DNA of 64,000 nt from Streptomyces liliifuscus (GTDB lineage: Bacteria > Actinomycetota > Actinomycetes > Streptomycetales > Streptomycetaceae): assembly GCF_016598615.1 (NCBI RefSeq), contig NZ_CP066831.1, positions 2,666,001-2,730,000 of the forward strand, written 5' to 3'. This document shows positions 16,885 through 24,961 of the stretch, piece after piece; within the stretch, counting starts at the first letter, position 1; each line of letters opens with the position of its first letter. Under the pieces are notes generated by a model that had not been told where the DNA came from, did not search any database, and was given only the letters and a program-made list of their open reading frames with translations. A program made the translations under genes and the position numbers.

Positions 16885-18585
16885 ATGCGGCTGCGCGCAC
16901 TGCTGGACACGGACGCGCTGGGCCTGCGGCTGCTCGGCGGCGAGGACGAGCTCGACCGCACGGTCCGTGGCGTGATGACCACGGACCTGCGGGACCCCAG
17001 CCGCTATCTCTCGGGCGGCGAGCTGGTGCTCACGGGGCTCGCCTGGCGCCGCGACGCCACCGATTCGGAACCCTTCGTTCGGATCCTCGCGAGCGCCGGG
17101 GTCACCGCGCTGGCCGCCGGTGAGGCCGAGCTCGGCCCCATCCCCCAGGACCTGGTGGCGGCCTGTGCGCGGCACCGGCTGCCGCTGTTCGCCGTCAACG
17201 AGTCGGTGGCCTTCGCGACGATCACCGAACACGTCGTACGGCAGGTGTCGGGCGAGCGCGCCGGGGACCTGGCGGCCGTGGTGGACCGGCACCGCCGGAT
17301 GATGACCTCCGGTCCCGCGGGCGGCGGCCCGGACGTGGTCCTGGACCTGCTCGGCTCCGACCTGGACCTGCGGGCCTGGGTGCTCTCCCCCGCCGGGCGC
17401 CTCATCGCGGGCTCCCCCGGCGCCGAGCCTGGGCTGCCCTCCACGGTGTGCGCGGCACTGGCCGGCGAGCACCTGGCGGCGGTCCGCACCGGGCGGCGCG
17501 GGCCGTACCGGGTGGCGGTGGGCGGCACCACGTACTCGCTCTTCCCCATCCGCAGCAGCACGCGGGGCACGGGCGCGGCGGGTGCGACGCCGGGTGCGCC
17601 GGGCTCGCGGGACGTCCGCGAGACGGTCCTGTCGGACTGGCTCCTCGCGGTCGAGGCCGACGCCGGGGACTGGCCGGCGGAGCGCCTCGACCTGCTGGAG
17701 GGCGTGACCCAGCTGATCTCCGTCGAGCGGGACCGGCGGGACGCGGCACGCACGGTGCGGCGGCGGCTCGCGCAGGAGGTCCTCGAACTCGTGCAGACCG
17801 GCGCCGCGCCCGGCGAGATCGCGGCGCGGCTGCGGGTCGCGGCCCCCGTGCTGCTGCCGGGGCTCGGCGCGGCCCCGCACTGGCAGGTCGTGGTCGCCCG
17901 GGTCGAGTGGGACGGCGGGGAGATCGAGGGCGGTGCGGTGGCGCAGGCACTCCTGGAGGAGATCCTCGTCGACCCGCTGTCGTCGGGCCCCGAACCCTCC
18001 GACCGGATCGCGGTCGCCCATACGGGTGACGAGGCCATCGCGCTCGTACCGCTTCCGGCGGTTTCCTCGGAGCACGACGGATCGGAGGCCGGGCTGCACG
18101 CGGACACCCTCCTGGCGGCCGTACGGGACCCGCTGTCGGCGGGCCTCGACGACGACGGGCGGCTCACGCTCGGCGTCAGCGCCTCCGTGCACTCGGCGGA
18201 GGGGCTGCGCGGCGCCCTGGAGGAGGCCCGGCACGCACGCCGGGTCGCCGCGGCGCGGGCCGGCCGGGTGTGCGCGGCCGGGCACCAGGAGCTGGCCTCG
18301 CACGTCCTGCTGCTGCCCTTCGTGCCGGACGACGTGCGCCGCGCCTTCACCGCGCGGCTCCTGGATCCCCTCCGCGACTACGACCGGCGCCACCGCGCCG
18401 AGCTGATCCCGACCCTTGAGGCGTTCCTCGACTGCGACGGCTCCTGGACCCGGTGCGCGGCCCGTCTGCACCTGCACGTCAACACGCTGCGCTACCGGGT
18501 GGGACGCATCGAGCAGTTGACGAGTCGCGATCTTTCCCGCCTGGAGGACAAGCTCGACTTCTTCCTTGCGTTGCGCATGAGCTGA
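16885..18585 (+). CDS. PucR-family transcriptional regulator of purine catabolism
   Basis: A 566-residue regulator. The N-terminal PucR domain starts MRLRALLDTDALGLRLLGGEDELDRT in pieces and includes DLRDPSRYLSGGELVLTGLAW (about 1-130). A variable middle region follows. The C-terminal HTH_30 helix-turn-helix contains FLDCDGSWTRCAARLHLHVN followed by TLRYRVGRIEQL. PucR-type proteins sense purine or allantoin breakdown products. Its placement divergent from the xdh operon strongly suggests it controls those genes. ATG 16885 is chosen because the PucR domain starts immediately; the frame upstream is low in coding character. Confidence 0.93.
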   Translation: MRLRALLDTDALGLRLLGGEDELDRTVRGVMTTDLRDPSRYLSGGELVLTGLAWRRDATDSEPFVRILASAGVTALAAGEAELGPIPQDLVAACARHRLPLFAVNESVAFATITEHVVRQVSGERAGDLAAVVDRHRRMMTSGPAGGGPDVVLDLLGSDLDLRAWVLSPAGRLIAGSPGAEPGLPSTVCAALAGEHLAAVRTGRRGPYRVAVGGTTYSLFPIRSSTRGTGAAGATPGAPGSRDVRETVLSDWLLAVEADAGDWPAERLDLLEGVTQLISVERDRRDAARTVRRRLAQEVLELVQTGAAPGEIAARLRVAAPVLLPGLGAAPHWQVVVARVEWDGGEIEGGAVAQALLEEILVDPLSSGPEPSDRIAVAHTGDEAIALVPLPAVSSEHDGSEAGLHADTLLAAVRDPLSAGLDDDGRLTLGVSASVHSAEGLRGALEEARHARRVAAARAGRVCAAGHQELASHVLLLPFVPDDVRRAFTARLLDPLRDYDRRHRAELIPTLEAFLDCDGSWTRCAARLHLHVNTLRYRVGRIEQLTSRDLSRLEDKLDFFLALRMS

Positions 18586-18749
18586 GGTCACAAGGGTGCG
18601 CGGCGAGTGGCACCAAGTGCCTTCGCCGCCACACCCCTTGTCCCACGACTTTGTGAAATCCTTCACCCACCCCCTTGGCCGGGCGAGTGCATTCGTGCTG
18701 AGATGCCGCCACCACTCAACAGCTCAATGGCGTGCTCGGGGAGGGCAAC

Positions 18750-19523
18750 GTGGCGCATACCGCCATGTCTGGTTACGGGACGACTGCAGGGGACGATCCA
18801 CTCCAGACCGCGGTGTGGCGGCTGCGCTCGCGCGCCTGCTGGGCCGACGCGGCGGCGCTCCTCGAACCGCACACGGCCTCGGCCGCGCTCCAACGGGCCT
18901 CGCTCCTCGTCGAGCGGTGCCTCTACACCGAGCAGGGCTGGGCGGAGGCGGAGGACGCGCTGCGTACGGCGGAGGCGCTGGCCCAGTCCGACGACGAGCG
19001 GGGCGCCGCTGCGTGCGAGCGCGGACAGCTCGCGTACGCCTCCACGCTGCTCGCCGTCCGCGACCGGGCCGACGAGGCGCGGGCCGCGCTCGGCCGTGCG
19101 GCGGCCCTGATCGCGCCGGGTGCCCCAGGCCGTGCTCTGCTCGACTTCCGGCGCGGGCTCCTCGCCGAGAACCTCGCCCGCTCCCCGCAGTCCGCGCGCG
19201 CCGCCTACCGCCGCGCCCATGCCGGCGCCACCGCCCAGGACGACCCTCTGCTGCTCTCCTTCACCTGGCGCCACCTCGCCGGACTCGCCCTGCGCGAGGG
19301 CGAGTTGGCGGAGGCCCGGCACGGCTTCGGTGAATCCCTGCGGATCCGGGAGGAGTTGGGCTATCTGGTGGGCACGGCCCCGGCCCTGGCCTCCCTGGCC
19401 GACGCGGAGACCGAGCCGGAGGCCTCGCGGCTGCGCGCGGAGGCGGGGCGGCTGTTCCGCCTCCTGGGGGGCGTACCGACGTGGCTGGCGGACCAGTTGA
19501 CGCCACCGGCGGCTACGGCCTGA
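18750..19523 (+). CDS. Tetratricopeptide-like helical repeat protein, function unknown
   Basis: A 257-residue alanine-rich helical protein. Repeating segments such as AEDALRTAEALAQSDDERGA, DEARAALGRAAALI and GELAEARHGFGESLRIREEL have TPR-like spacing, giving perhaps four or five helical hairpins. This suggests a protein-protein interaction scaffold; no catalytic motif is visible. The GTG at 18750 is chosen because GGGGAGGG stands five bases before it. A perfect hairpin just after the stop likely ends the transcript. It is not part of the neighbouring PucR or GntR units in any obvious way. Confidence 0.8.
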   Translation: MAHTAMSGYGTTAGDDPLQTAVWRLRSRACWADAAALLEPHTASAALQRASLLVERCLYTEQGWAEAEDALRTAEALAQSDDERGAAACERGQLAYASTLLAVRDRADEARAALGRAAALIAPGAPGRALLDFRRGLLAENLARSPQSARAAYRRAHAGATAQDDPLLLSFTWRHLAGLALREGELAEARHGFGESLRIREELGYLVGTAPALASLADAETEPEASRLRAEAGRLFRLLGGVPTWLADQLTPPAATA

Positions 19524-19524
19524 G

Positions 19525-19590
19525 CCCCGCGCCCTTCAGGGGCGCGGGGAACTGCGCGACCAGCCCCCACCGGGCCCGCACATGACATAC
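19525..19590. repeat. GC-rich hairpin repeat, copy 2, acting as terminator
   Basis: CCCCGCGCCC (19525-19534) pairs perfectly with GGGCGCGGGG (19540-19549) across a five-base loop, starting one base after the TPR-like gene's stop codon. The shared core GGCGCGGGGAACTGCGCG and ACCAGCC follow. It lies between convergent genes and may stop both transcripts. Confidence 0.8.
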
Positions 19591-19612
19591 GAGCCGGCGG
19601 CAGCCACGTAGC

Positions 19613-20959
19613 TCACATGCTGACGAAGTGTTCCCGCAGGAGCGCCTCGACCGCCGACAGGTCCTGCGCGGAAAGGGCGTCCAGAAGGGCAAGATGCTGC
19701 GCCGCGTCCGCCATCAGTTCGAGGCGGGCGCGAGCGGTCGGGCTTCCGCCGAGGGGCCACTGCGCCCGCCGGTGCAACTCGTCCGCGATGCGTACGAGTT
19801 GATCGTTGCCCGCGAGGGCGAGGATCGCCCGGTGGAAGGCGCGGTCGGCCTCGGCGTACGTCGCCCGGCAGCCGACGGCCGCCGCCCTGGCCGTCTCCTC
19901 CGCGAGGGGGCGCAGGTCCTCCCAGTCGTCGGCCGGCAGGGTGCAGGCCAGGCGCAGCATCACGGGCGCCTCGATCAGCCCGCGGATCTCGGCGAGTTCG
20001 GCCAGCTCGCGGGCGCCGCGCTCGACGACGCGGAAGCCCCGGTTCGGTACGACCTCCACGGCGCCCTCGACGGCGAGTTGCTGCATCGCCTCGCGTACGG
20101 GCGTCGCCGAGACACCGAAGCGCTCGCCGAGCGCGGGGGCCGAGTAGACCTCACCGGGGGCGAGTTCACCGGCCACGAGGGCGGCCCGCAGCGCGTCGAG
20201 GATCTGACCGCGGACGGAGGCTCGCTGAATCGCGGGGCGGGGAGACGCGGACGGGAAGGGGGAGGAGGAGGGGGCCGCGGAAGACGTACGGGCGGCGGGG
20301 ACGCCCCGCGAGCCGGATCCATCACGTACGCCGGACCCATCGCGCACGCCAGATCCACCACGTGCGCCAGACCCGTCACGTGCGCCTGATCCACCACGTG
20401 CGCCAGACCCATCGCGCACGCCAGAACCATCACGTACGTCGGGGCCGCCGGGCGCCGTCGGTGTGCTCGGTGCTCCGAGTCCTCCGGGCGTGCCGTGGCT
20501 TCCGGGTCCCCCGAAAGCGCCGGGGGCGGCGGGGGCTCCGGAGGCCCCGTGGTGCCAGGGGTCTCCGAAGGCCTCCGGCGTGCCCGGACGGCCGGAGGCG
20601 GCCGTCGAGGTCCGGCGTGCACCGGTGCCCGGCGCGTCCGCCGAGGCCGGGAGGCCCTCCCGCGTCACCCTCGGCTGCGGAATGGGCGTCTCGCTGTGCG
20701 TGTGCTCCCCGCGGGCGGTGTGCTCGGCGGGAGCGGGAGCGGGAGCAGGAGCGGCGGCGGGGGCTGAAGCCGGGGTGCCAGGTGCTGCGGCGGCGTCCCG
20801 GGGGGCGTTTTCGCTGAACGCCCGGCCGGCCGCGCGCTCCCGGCCTTCGCCCGGCGCCCGGGTCTGCTGCTGGGGTACCCGAGGCGTCTCCGCGCCGGAG
20901 GCGGTCTCCGAAGGGTCTCCTGCGGAGCCGTACGCCTCGCGCGAACCGGCCTTCTCCAC
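19613..20959 (-). CDS. GntR/FadR-type regulator with ~220-residue repetitive disordered N-terminus
   Basis: A 448-residue regulator. The winged helix lies at about 228-290 (VRGQILDALRAALVAGELAP, then FGVSATPVREAMQQL), followed by an FCD ligand domain (IRGLIEAPVMLRLA and ADRAFHRAILALAGNDQLV). FadR-type proteins respond to small acids or sugar acids. The first ~220 residues are unusual: Pro/Ala/Gly-rich, then seven hexapeptides of the form DGSGxR. GTG 20959 has GGAGGAGG six bases before it, so the long N-terminus is probably really translated. The gene is divergent from the FhuF-like gene, with an iron box in between. Confidence 0.88.
   Translation of the reverse strand: MEKAGSREAYGSAGDPSETASGAETPRVPQQQTRAPGEGRERAAGRAFSENAPRDAAAAPGTPASAPAAAPAPAPAPAEHTARGEHTHSETPIPQPRVTREGLPASADAPGTGARRTSTAASGRPGTPEAFGDPWHHGASGAPAAPGAFGGPGSHGTPGGLGAPSTPTAPGGPDVRDGSGVRDGSGARGGSGARDGSGARGGSGVRDGSGVRDGSGSRGVPAARTSSAAPSSSPFPSASPRPAIQRASVRGQILDALRAALVAGELAPGEVYSAPALGERFGVSATPVREAMQQLAVEGAVEVVPNRGFRVVERGARELAELAEIRGLIEAPVMLRLACTLPADDWEDLRPLAEETARAAAVGCRATYAEADRAFHRAILALAGNDQLVRIADELHRRAQWPLGGSPTARARLELMADAAQHLALLDALSAQDLSAVEALLREHFVSM
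20311..20438 (-). repeat. 18-bp tandem repeats encoding DGSGxR hexapeptides
   Basis: About seven in-frame copies of an 18-bp unit inside the GntR gene. Copies vary at the fifth residue (Val, Ala, Ser) and alternate Asp/Gly at the first. All lengths are multiples of 18, so the reading frame is kept. Confidence 0.85.
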
Positions 20960-21053
20960 GGGAGCCTCCTCCAGGACGGGCAGTGGTGGTGAGTATTTCG
21001 GTCGGGGTCCGGAGCGACCCCGACAGAACAGGGTAAACCTCGATCGTATCGGG

Positions 21054-21072
21054 TAAGGTAAGCCTTACCTGC
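21054..21072. promoter_or_regulatory. Iron box (DmdR1/IdeR-type operator)
   Basis: TAAGGTAAGCCTTACCTGC matches the actinobacterial iron-regulator consensus TWAGGTWAGSCTWACCTWA at 17 of 19 positions; only the last two bases differ. It lies 27 bases before the FhuF-like start codon (21099). The regulator would repress that gene when ferrous iron is plentiful. Confidence 0.9.
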
Positions 21073-21098
21073 AACCGATCACGGAACGGGGCCCCCGC

Positions 21099-21992
21099 AT
21101 GTCCGCTCCCGCCCCGGCCGAGACCTCGACCGGCGCAGACGTACGCCCGGTCGGCCGCCCGATCGGCTCGGCCCTCACAGCGGCGTACACGCGGATGACC
21201 GAGGTGCTCCCGTCCCTGGGCGTCACGGAACTCGCACCGCACGAACCGGCCCCGACGGGCGACGGGTGGATCTCCGTCGCCGGACTCGCGGAGGGCGGGG
21301 CCGTACTGGACGCGTTCCTCGCGTGGGACGACGACCAGGTGCTCAGGGACCACGGACGGCGGGGCCGCCCGGACGTGATCGCCAGCTTCGGTCTGCACCG
21401 TTACGCCTGGCCGGCCTGTCTGCTGATCACGGTGCCGTGGTTCCTGCTGCGCCGGGTGCCCCGCTTTCCCGTGGAGCACGTCACCTTCCAGCGCATGCCC
21501 GGCAGCATCGCCGTACGCGTCGGTGAGTTCGCCTGCCTGCCGGACGATCCGGCGGCCGCGCTGCCCGGCGCCCGGGTCGTTCCCGACGAGGAGGCCCTGC
21601 GCGCGGCGGTACGGGCCGCCGTGGCCGAGCACCTGGAACCGGCCCTCGACGCGTTCGGCCCCCGGACGCGCCGCCGGGGCCGTGCCCTGTGGGGCATGGC
21701 GACGGACGAGGTCGTCGAAAGCCTCTGGTACGTCGCCGGGCTCCTGGGCGAGCAGCGGCGCGCGAAGGACGAACTGGAGCGGCTGTTCCCCGGCACGACC
21801 CGGCCGTACGTCGGCACGGCCGGCTTCCGCGAGGTGACCGGTTCGAACGGCGAGTGCCTGTCCACCCGCGACCGGGCGAGCTGCTGCTTCTACTACACCC
21901 TCGACGCCGAGGACACCTGCGCCAACTGCCCGCGCAACTCCGATGCGGTCCGCATCGCGAAGCTGACGGCGGAGGCCGCCGCCGCGGGCTGA
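21099..21992 (+). CDS. FhuF-like ferric-siderophore reductase (2Fe-2S)
   Basis: A 297-residue protein ending with the FhuF cluster motif CCX10CX2C (Cys262, 263, 274, 277: CCFYY...DTCANCPR). FhuF proteins reduce ferric siderophores in the cytoplasm to release iron. The middle contains ASFGLHRYAWPACLLITVPW and FPVEHVTFQRMPGSIAVRVG, which fit the ferric iron reductase family. A near-consensus iron box upstream supports an iron-uptake role. GGAACGGGG stands about seven bases before the ATG. No siderophore synthesis or transport gene is adjacent, so it acts with genes elsewhere. Confidence 0.9.
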   Translation: MSAPAPAETSTGADVRPVGRPIGSALTAAYTRMTEVLPSLGVTELAPHEPAPTGDGWISVAGLAEGGAVLDAFLAWDDDQVLRDHGRRGRPDVIASFGLHRYAWPACLLITVPWFLLRRVPRFPVEHVTFQRMPGSIAVRVGEFACLPDDPAAALPGARVVPDEEALRAAVRAAVAEHLEPALDAFGPRTRRRGRALWGMATDEVVESLWYVAGLLGEQRRAKDELERLFPGTTRPYVGTAGFREVTGSNGECLSTRDRASCCFYYTLDAEDTCANCPRNSDAVRIAKLTAEAAAAG

Positions 21993-22318
21993 CCCCGTGG
22001 CAAAAGGCTGACTCCACGTCACGTAAGATCAACTCGGCACGGAACCGGGCACCTTCACGGCCGTCCGGCCGAGCCCTTTGGTTACAGTCGATTCACAAAA
22101 TCCTCACTTGCCGCAAGAACTTTCCGTGGAACCACCCGTAAGGGTAATCTAACTCGAACTCAACTCCCGCTCCTCAAGCGGCAGTTCGAGGAGAATGCCG
22201 TCCTCGCGCATACCCTTGCACTCCCTTGGCGGCCTCTTGCCCCGAAACCCTCTGAGGACGCACGGGATTGGGCCACTATGGCGGGCGTTACGCCCTATCC
22301 CAATGCAAGGGACCCCAG
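21993..22318 (+). promoter_or_regulatory. Leader region of the DUF2637 gene with nested hairpin
   Basis: This 326-bp gap has no supported gene. Just before the DUF2637 start, ATTGGG (22267-22272) pairs with CCCAAT (22299-22304), enclosing GGGCG-TTA-CGCCC. The hairpin ends 14 bases before the ATG at 22319, close enough to influence the ribosome binding site AAGGGA. AT-richer sequence around 22080-22150 probably holds the promoter. Confidence 0.5.
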
Positions 22319-23356
22319 ATGAGACTGACCGACATATCGCTGAACTGGCTGCTTCCCGGCGCCGTGCTGCTCCTGGGCCTGCTGGCGGCGGTTGCGGTGC
22401 TCGCGCGTGGCAAGCGCGCCGGGGAGAAGACCCACGCCGACGATTCGTGGGAGCGCACGGAAGAGCGCCGCAGGCGCAAGGAGGCCGTCTACGGCACCGC
22501 CTCCTATGTACTGCTCTTCTGCTGTGCCGCGGTCGCCGCCGCACTCTCCTTCCATGGCCTGGTCGGGTTCGGCGAGCAGAATCTGAACCTGTCCGGCGGC
22601 TGGCAGTACCTGGTGCCGTTCGGCCTGGACGGCGCGGCCATGTTCTGCTCCGTACTCGCGGTGCGCGAGGCCAGCCACGGTGACGCGGCGCTCGGCTCCC
22701 GGATACTCGTGTGGACGTTCGCGGCCGCCGCCGCCTGGTTCAACTGGGTGCACGCCCCCAGGGGCCTCGGCCACGCGGGCGCCCCGCACTTCTTCGCCGG
22801 CATGTCCCTGTCGGCCGCCGTCCTGTTCGACCGCGCGCTGAAGCAGACCCGCCGCGCCGCCCTGCGCGAGCAGGGCCTGGTGCCCCGGCCGCTGCCGCAG
22901 ATCCGGATCGTTCGGTGGCTGCGTGCCCCGCGCGAGACCTACGGCGCCTGGTCCCTGATGCTCCTCGAGAACGTGCGCAGCCTGGACGAGGCCGTCGAGG
23001 AAGTGCGTGAGGACAAGCGGGAGAAGGAGCAGAACCGTCTGCGTCGGCGCGACCAGGAGAAGCTGGACCGTGCCCGCATCAAGGCGATCACCCGCGGCCA
23101 CCGCGGAATGATCGGACGCGGCGGTGGCCGTCAGGCGGAACTCCAGCCGGCCCCGGCGGCCACCCAGGTCGCCGCGGAGCCTGCCATAGCAACGCCGGAA
23201 CTACCCGCACGCGCCGCCCGACCCTCGTTGCAGCCCGTCCGCCGAGGCACTGAGTCCTCGACGGTCGATCTCACCGCGGAGGACGACACAATGGCGCTCC
23301 CTCGACTCGACTCCCTTGAGCGCAAGCTGAAGGACCTGGAGCAGCAGTTCGGCTGA
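22319..23356 (+). CDS. DUF2637 (SpdB-like) membrane protein
   Basis: A 345-residue protein. A first helix (LNWLLPGAVLLLGLLAAVAV) is followed by a charged loop, then three more helices around residues 60-175 (YGTASYVLLFCCAAVAAALS, YLVPFGLDGAAMFCSVLAVR, ILVWTFAAAAAWFNWVHAPR). The VPFGLDGAA signature marks DUF2637, related to the plasmid-spread protein SpdB. A charged coiled-coil-like region (EVREDKREKEQNRLRRRDQE) and an Ala/Pro-rich tail follow, with a final amphipathic helix RLDSLERKLKDLEQQFG. Chromosomal members have no settled role. ATG 22319 is chosen for its AAGGGA site. Confidence 0.88.
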   Translation: MRLTDISLNWLLPGAVLLLGLLAAVAVLARGKRAGEKTHADDSWERTEERRRRKEAVYGTASYVLLFCCAAVAAALSFHGLVGFGEQNLNLSGGWQYLVPFGLDGAAMFCSVLAVREASHGDAALGSRILVWTFAAAAAWFNWVHAPRGLGHAGAPHFFAGMSLSAAVLFDRALKQTRRAALREQGLVPRPLPQIRIVRWLRAPRETYGAWSLMLLENVRSLDEAVEEVREDKREKEQNRLRRRDQEKLDRARIKAITRGHRGMIGRGGGRQAELQPAPAATQVAAEPAIATPELPARAARPSLQPVRRGTESSTVDLTAEDDTMALPRLDSLERKLKDLEQQFG

Positions 23357-23386
23357 TCCGGGCCGGGGCCTGTTGAGGTCTCAACT

Positions 23387-23427
23387 CTGGACGGGGGCGC
23401 GGCAGTTGATGCCGCGCCCCCGTCCAG
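23387..23427. terminator. Perfect 18-bp stem terminator between convergent genes
   Basis: CTGGACGGGGGCGCGGCA (23387-23404) pairs perfectly with TGCCGCGCCCCCGTCCAG (23410-23427) across the loop GTTGA and is followed by TTT. It lies between the DUF2637 gene (plus, ends 23356) and the ATPase gene (minus, ends 23453), so it can stop both. Confidence 0.93.
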
Positions 23428-23452
23428 TTTCATGTCCTGGCCCCGTCCGGTT

Positions 23453-23953
23453 TCACGCCGCTCCCGCGTCCAGCTCGAACCACACCACCTTTCCAACTCC
23501 GTGGACCCGGACGCCCCAGGCGTCCGCGAGGGACTGCACCAGGATCAGGCCTCTGCCGTGCGTACCGTCGTCGGCGTTCGGTACCCGCAGTCTCGGCCTG
23601 CGTCCCACGAAGTCCCTTACCTCCACCCGGAGTCCGCGCGGGCCGACGGTGGCTGTCAGCAGCGCGTCATGGTTCGTGTGGACGAGAGCGTTGGTGACGA
23701 TTTCGCTGGTCAGCAACTCCGCTATCTCGGATCGGCCCGGCCGCCCCCAGTGGGCGAGCAGGTCCCGCAGCGCCCTGCGGACCTGGGGCACCGCCCGGAG
23801 GTCGCAGCGCCCGAGCCTGAGCCTGAGTTGCGGAACACCGTGCTGGTCGGTCGTTCCGTCCGCTGTGTCCCCCGCCGTAGTGGTCGTCTGTACCGTCTTC
23901 GCCGAGAAGGCCCCGGATACGACGGGACCGCCTCCTCGTGCCTGCCTCTTCAT
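23453..23953 (-). CDS. RsbW-like ATP-binding protein (HATPase_c)
   Basis: A 166-residue single-domain ATPase of the anti-sigma/serine-kinase type. The N-box is ELLTSEIVTNALVHT, with Glu and Asn in the ATP- and Mg-binding positions. The later motifs are DFVGRRPRLR and HGRGLILVQSLADAWGV (the G-box). Such small proteins are abundant in streptomycetes and act as anti-sigma factors or regulatory kinases, or have unknown partners; no sigma or anti-anti-sigma gene is adjacent here. ATG 23953 is used; a GTG five codons upstream is an alternative. It ends at the shared terminator. Confidence 0.88.
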   Translation of the reverse strand: MKRQARGGGPVVSGAFSAKTVQTTTTAGDTADGTTDQHGVPQLRLRLGRCDLRAVPQVRRALRDLLAHWGRPGRSEIAELLTSEIVTNALVHTNHDALLTATVGPRGLRVEVRDFVGRRPRLRVPNADDGTHGRGLILVQSLADAWGVRVHGVGKVVWFELDAGAA

Positions 23954-24500
23954 GACCCCCGCCCGCACGCCGCTGTCGATTCCCCTCCTGCTCGAACACG
24001 TTCACGGAATGCATGCCCCGGCCCGGAACACGACACTCATGTCGAATCGTCAACCACCCTTGATACGTCCGCAGATGGCCCGTCACCGACCGGAAAAGTC
24101 GCACGACAACCGACCCGCCCGAGCCGCCGCCACCCGACGGACGATCACGGGTGGCGGGCCAGGCACCGCGGGAGTGGAGGGCTGCCAGGTGAAGGGGCTG
24201 CCGTTCGCCGTTCCGGGTGCCCCCTCAAGGGCCGACCGGCGCGATCATGCCCGATCCCCGCGTCCACGTGCACGATGAGACGGGCCGGTACATCCGCCCG
24301 TGGGACCGGCGGCCGACCCGACCGTGCCGAACTCTGCCGCGCCTACGGCCCCGGGTGCCGTGCGACCACCGGCCCTCGCACCAACTACCGATGCCGCGCT
24401 GCCGATCCGGTCGCAGTCAACCTGACATTCGTCAGGACCGGTCGCCCGCTTCTCTTCCTAGGGTTCGAGTTCAACGACTCCACGGAGGAGTAGGAAAACC
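23954..24500. other. 547-bp intergenic stretch, no supported gene
   Basis: Open frames cross this stretch but none keeps streptomycete codon structure or recognisable domains. A start-like ATG at 24247 opens MPDPRVHVHDETGRYIRP and then becomes Arg/Pro/Cys-rich antisense-like sequence, so it is not called. The sequence nearest 24501 is AT-richer and ends with a ribosome binding site (GGAGGAG) before the secreted-protein gene. Confidence 0.5.
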
Positions 24501-24869
24501 ATGCGCAGACTTCTTCGCGGCGCCGCCGCACTCGCCCTCGCGACCGCGGCCCTGACGGCGGTGGGCACGACGGAGGCCCAGGCGGCGAACGAGTGGGCCG
24601 GCTGCCCGTACGGCGCCGTGTGCGTCTACCCGCAGAACCAGAACCCCGCCGTCAGCCCCAGCCACATCTACTGGACGTACGGCACGCACAATCTCCACAA
24701 CCAGTACGGCAACCACTGGGTTCTCAACAACCAGTACGACGGTGCGCTCGCGATGCTGTGCTACAGCAGCGGGACGGACTGCACGGCCGACATGCTCGCC
24801 GAGGGAACGGGCGTCTACGCCGACCTCACGCCGATCAACTCGATCTTCCTCAGGCCGCATCTGAACTGA
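24501..24869 (+). CDS. Small secreted cysteine-containing protein
   Basis: A 122-residue exported protein. The signal peptide runs to about residue 28, with cleavage after AQA and the mature protein starting ANEWAGCPYG. Four cysteines fall in two close pairs (CPYGAVC at 35/41 and CYSSGTDC), which would form disulfides. The mature part is rich in Asn, Tyr and Trp. The CPxGxxC opening resembles the peptidase inhibitor I36 (SMPI) group, but the match is weak. GGAGGAG lies about ten bases before ATG 24501. It is followed by another secreted protein 92 bp downstream, possibly co-transcribed. Confidence 0.85.
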   Translation: MRRLLRGAAALALATAALTAVGTTEAQAANEWAGCPYGAVCVYPQNQNPAVSPSHIYWTYGTHNLHNQYGNHWVLNNQYDGALAMLCYSSGTDCTADMLAEGTGVYADLTPINSIFLRPHLN

Positions 24870-24961
24870 CCCGGCCTGCACCGTCCGCCGCTCGAAACCC
24901 GGCCGGTGCGGTCCCGCCAGTCGTCGGGGCCGCGCCGTTCCTCCAGGGGGAGACACCCACC

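Noticed and set aside
16585..18666. 693-codon open frame on the minus strand
   Set aside because: Antisense to the PucR gene, whose HTH and PucR domain are unmistakable on the plus strand.
20311..20438. Repeats considered as a CRISPR array
   Set aside because: Units are 18 bp, in frame, with no spacers; no Cas gene is present.
24217..24555. Possible small gene MPDPRVHVHDETGRY...
   Set aside because: After a plausible start the composition turns into Arg/Pro/Cys-rich shadow sequence and it overlaps the secreted protein's start in another frame.
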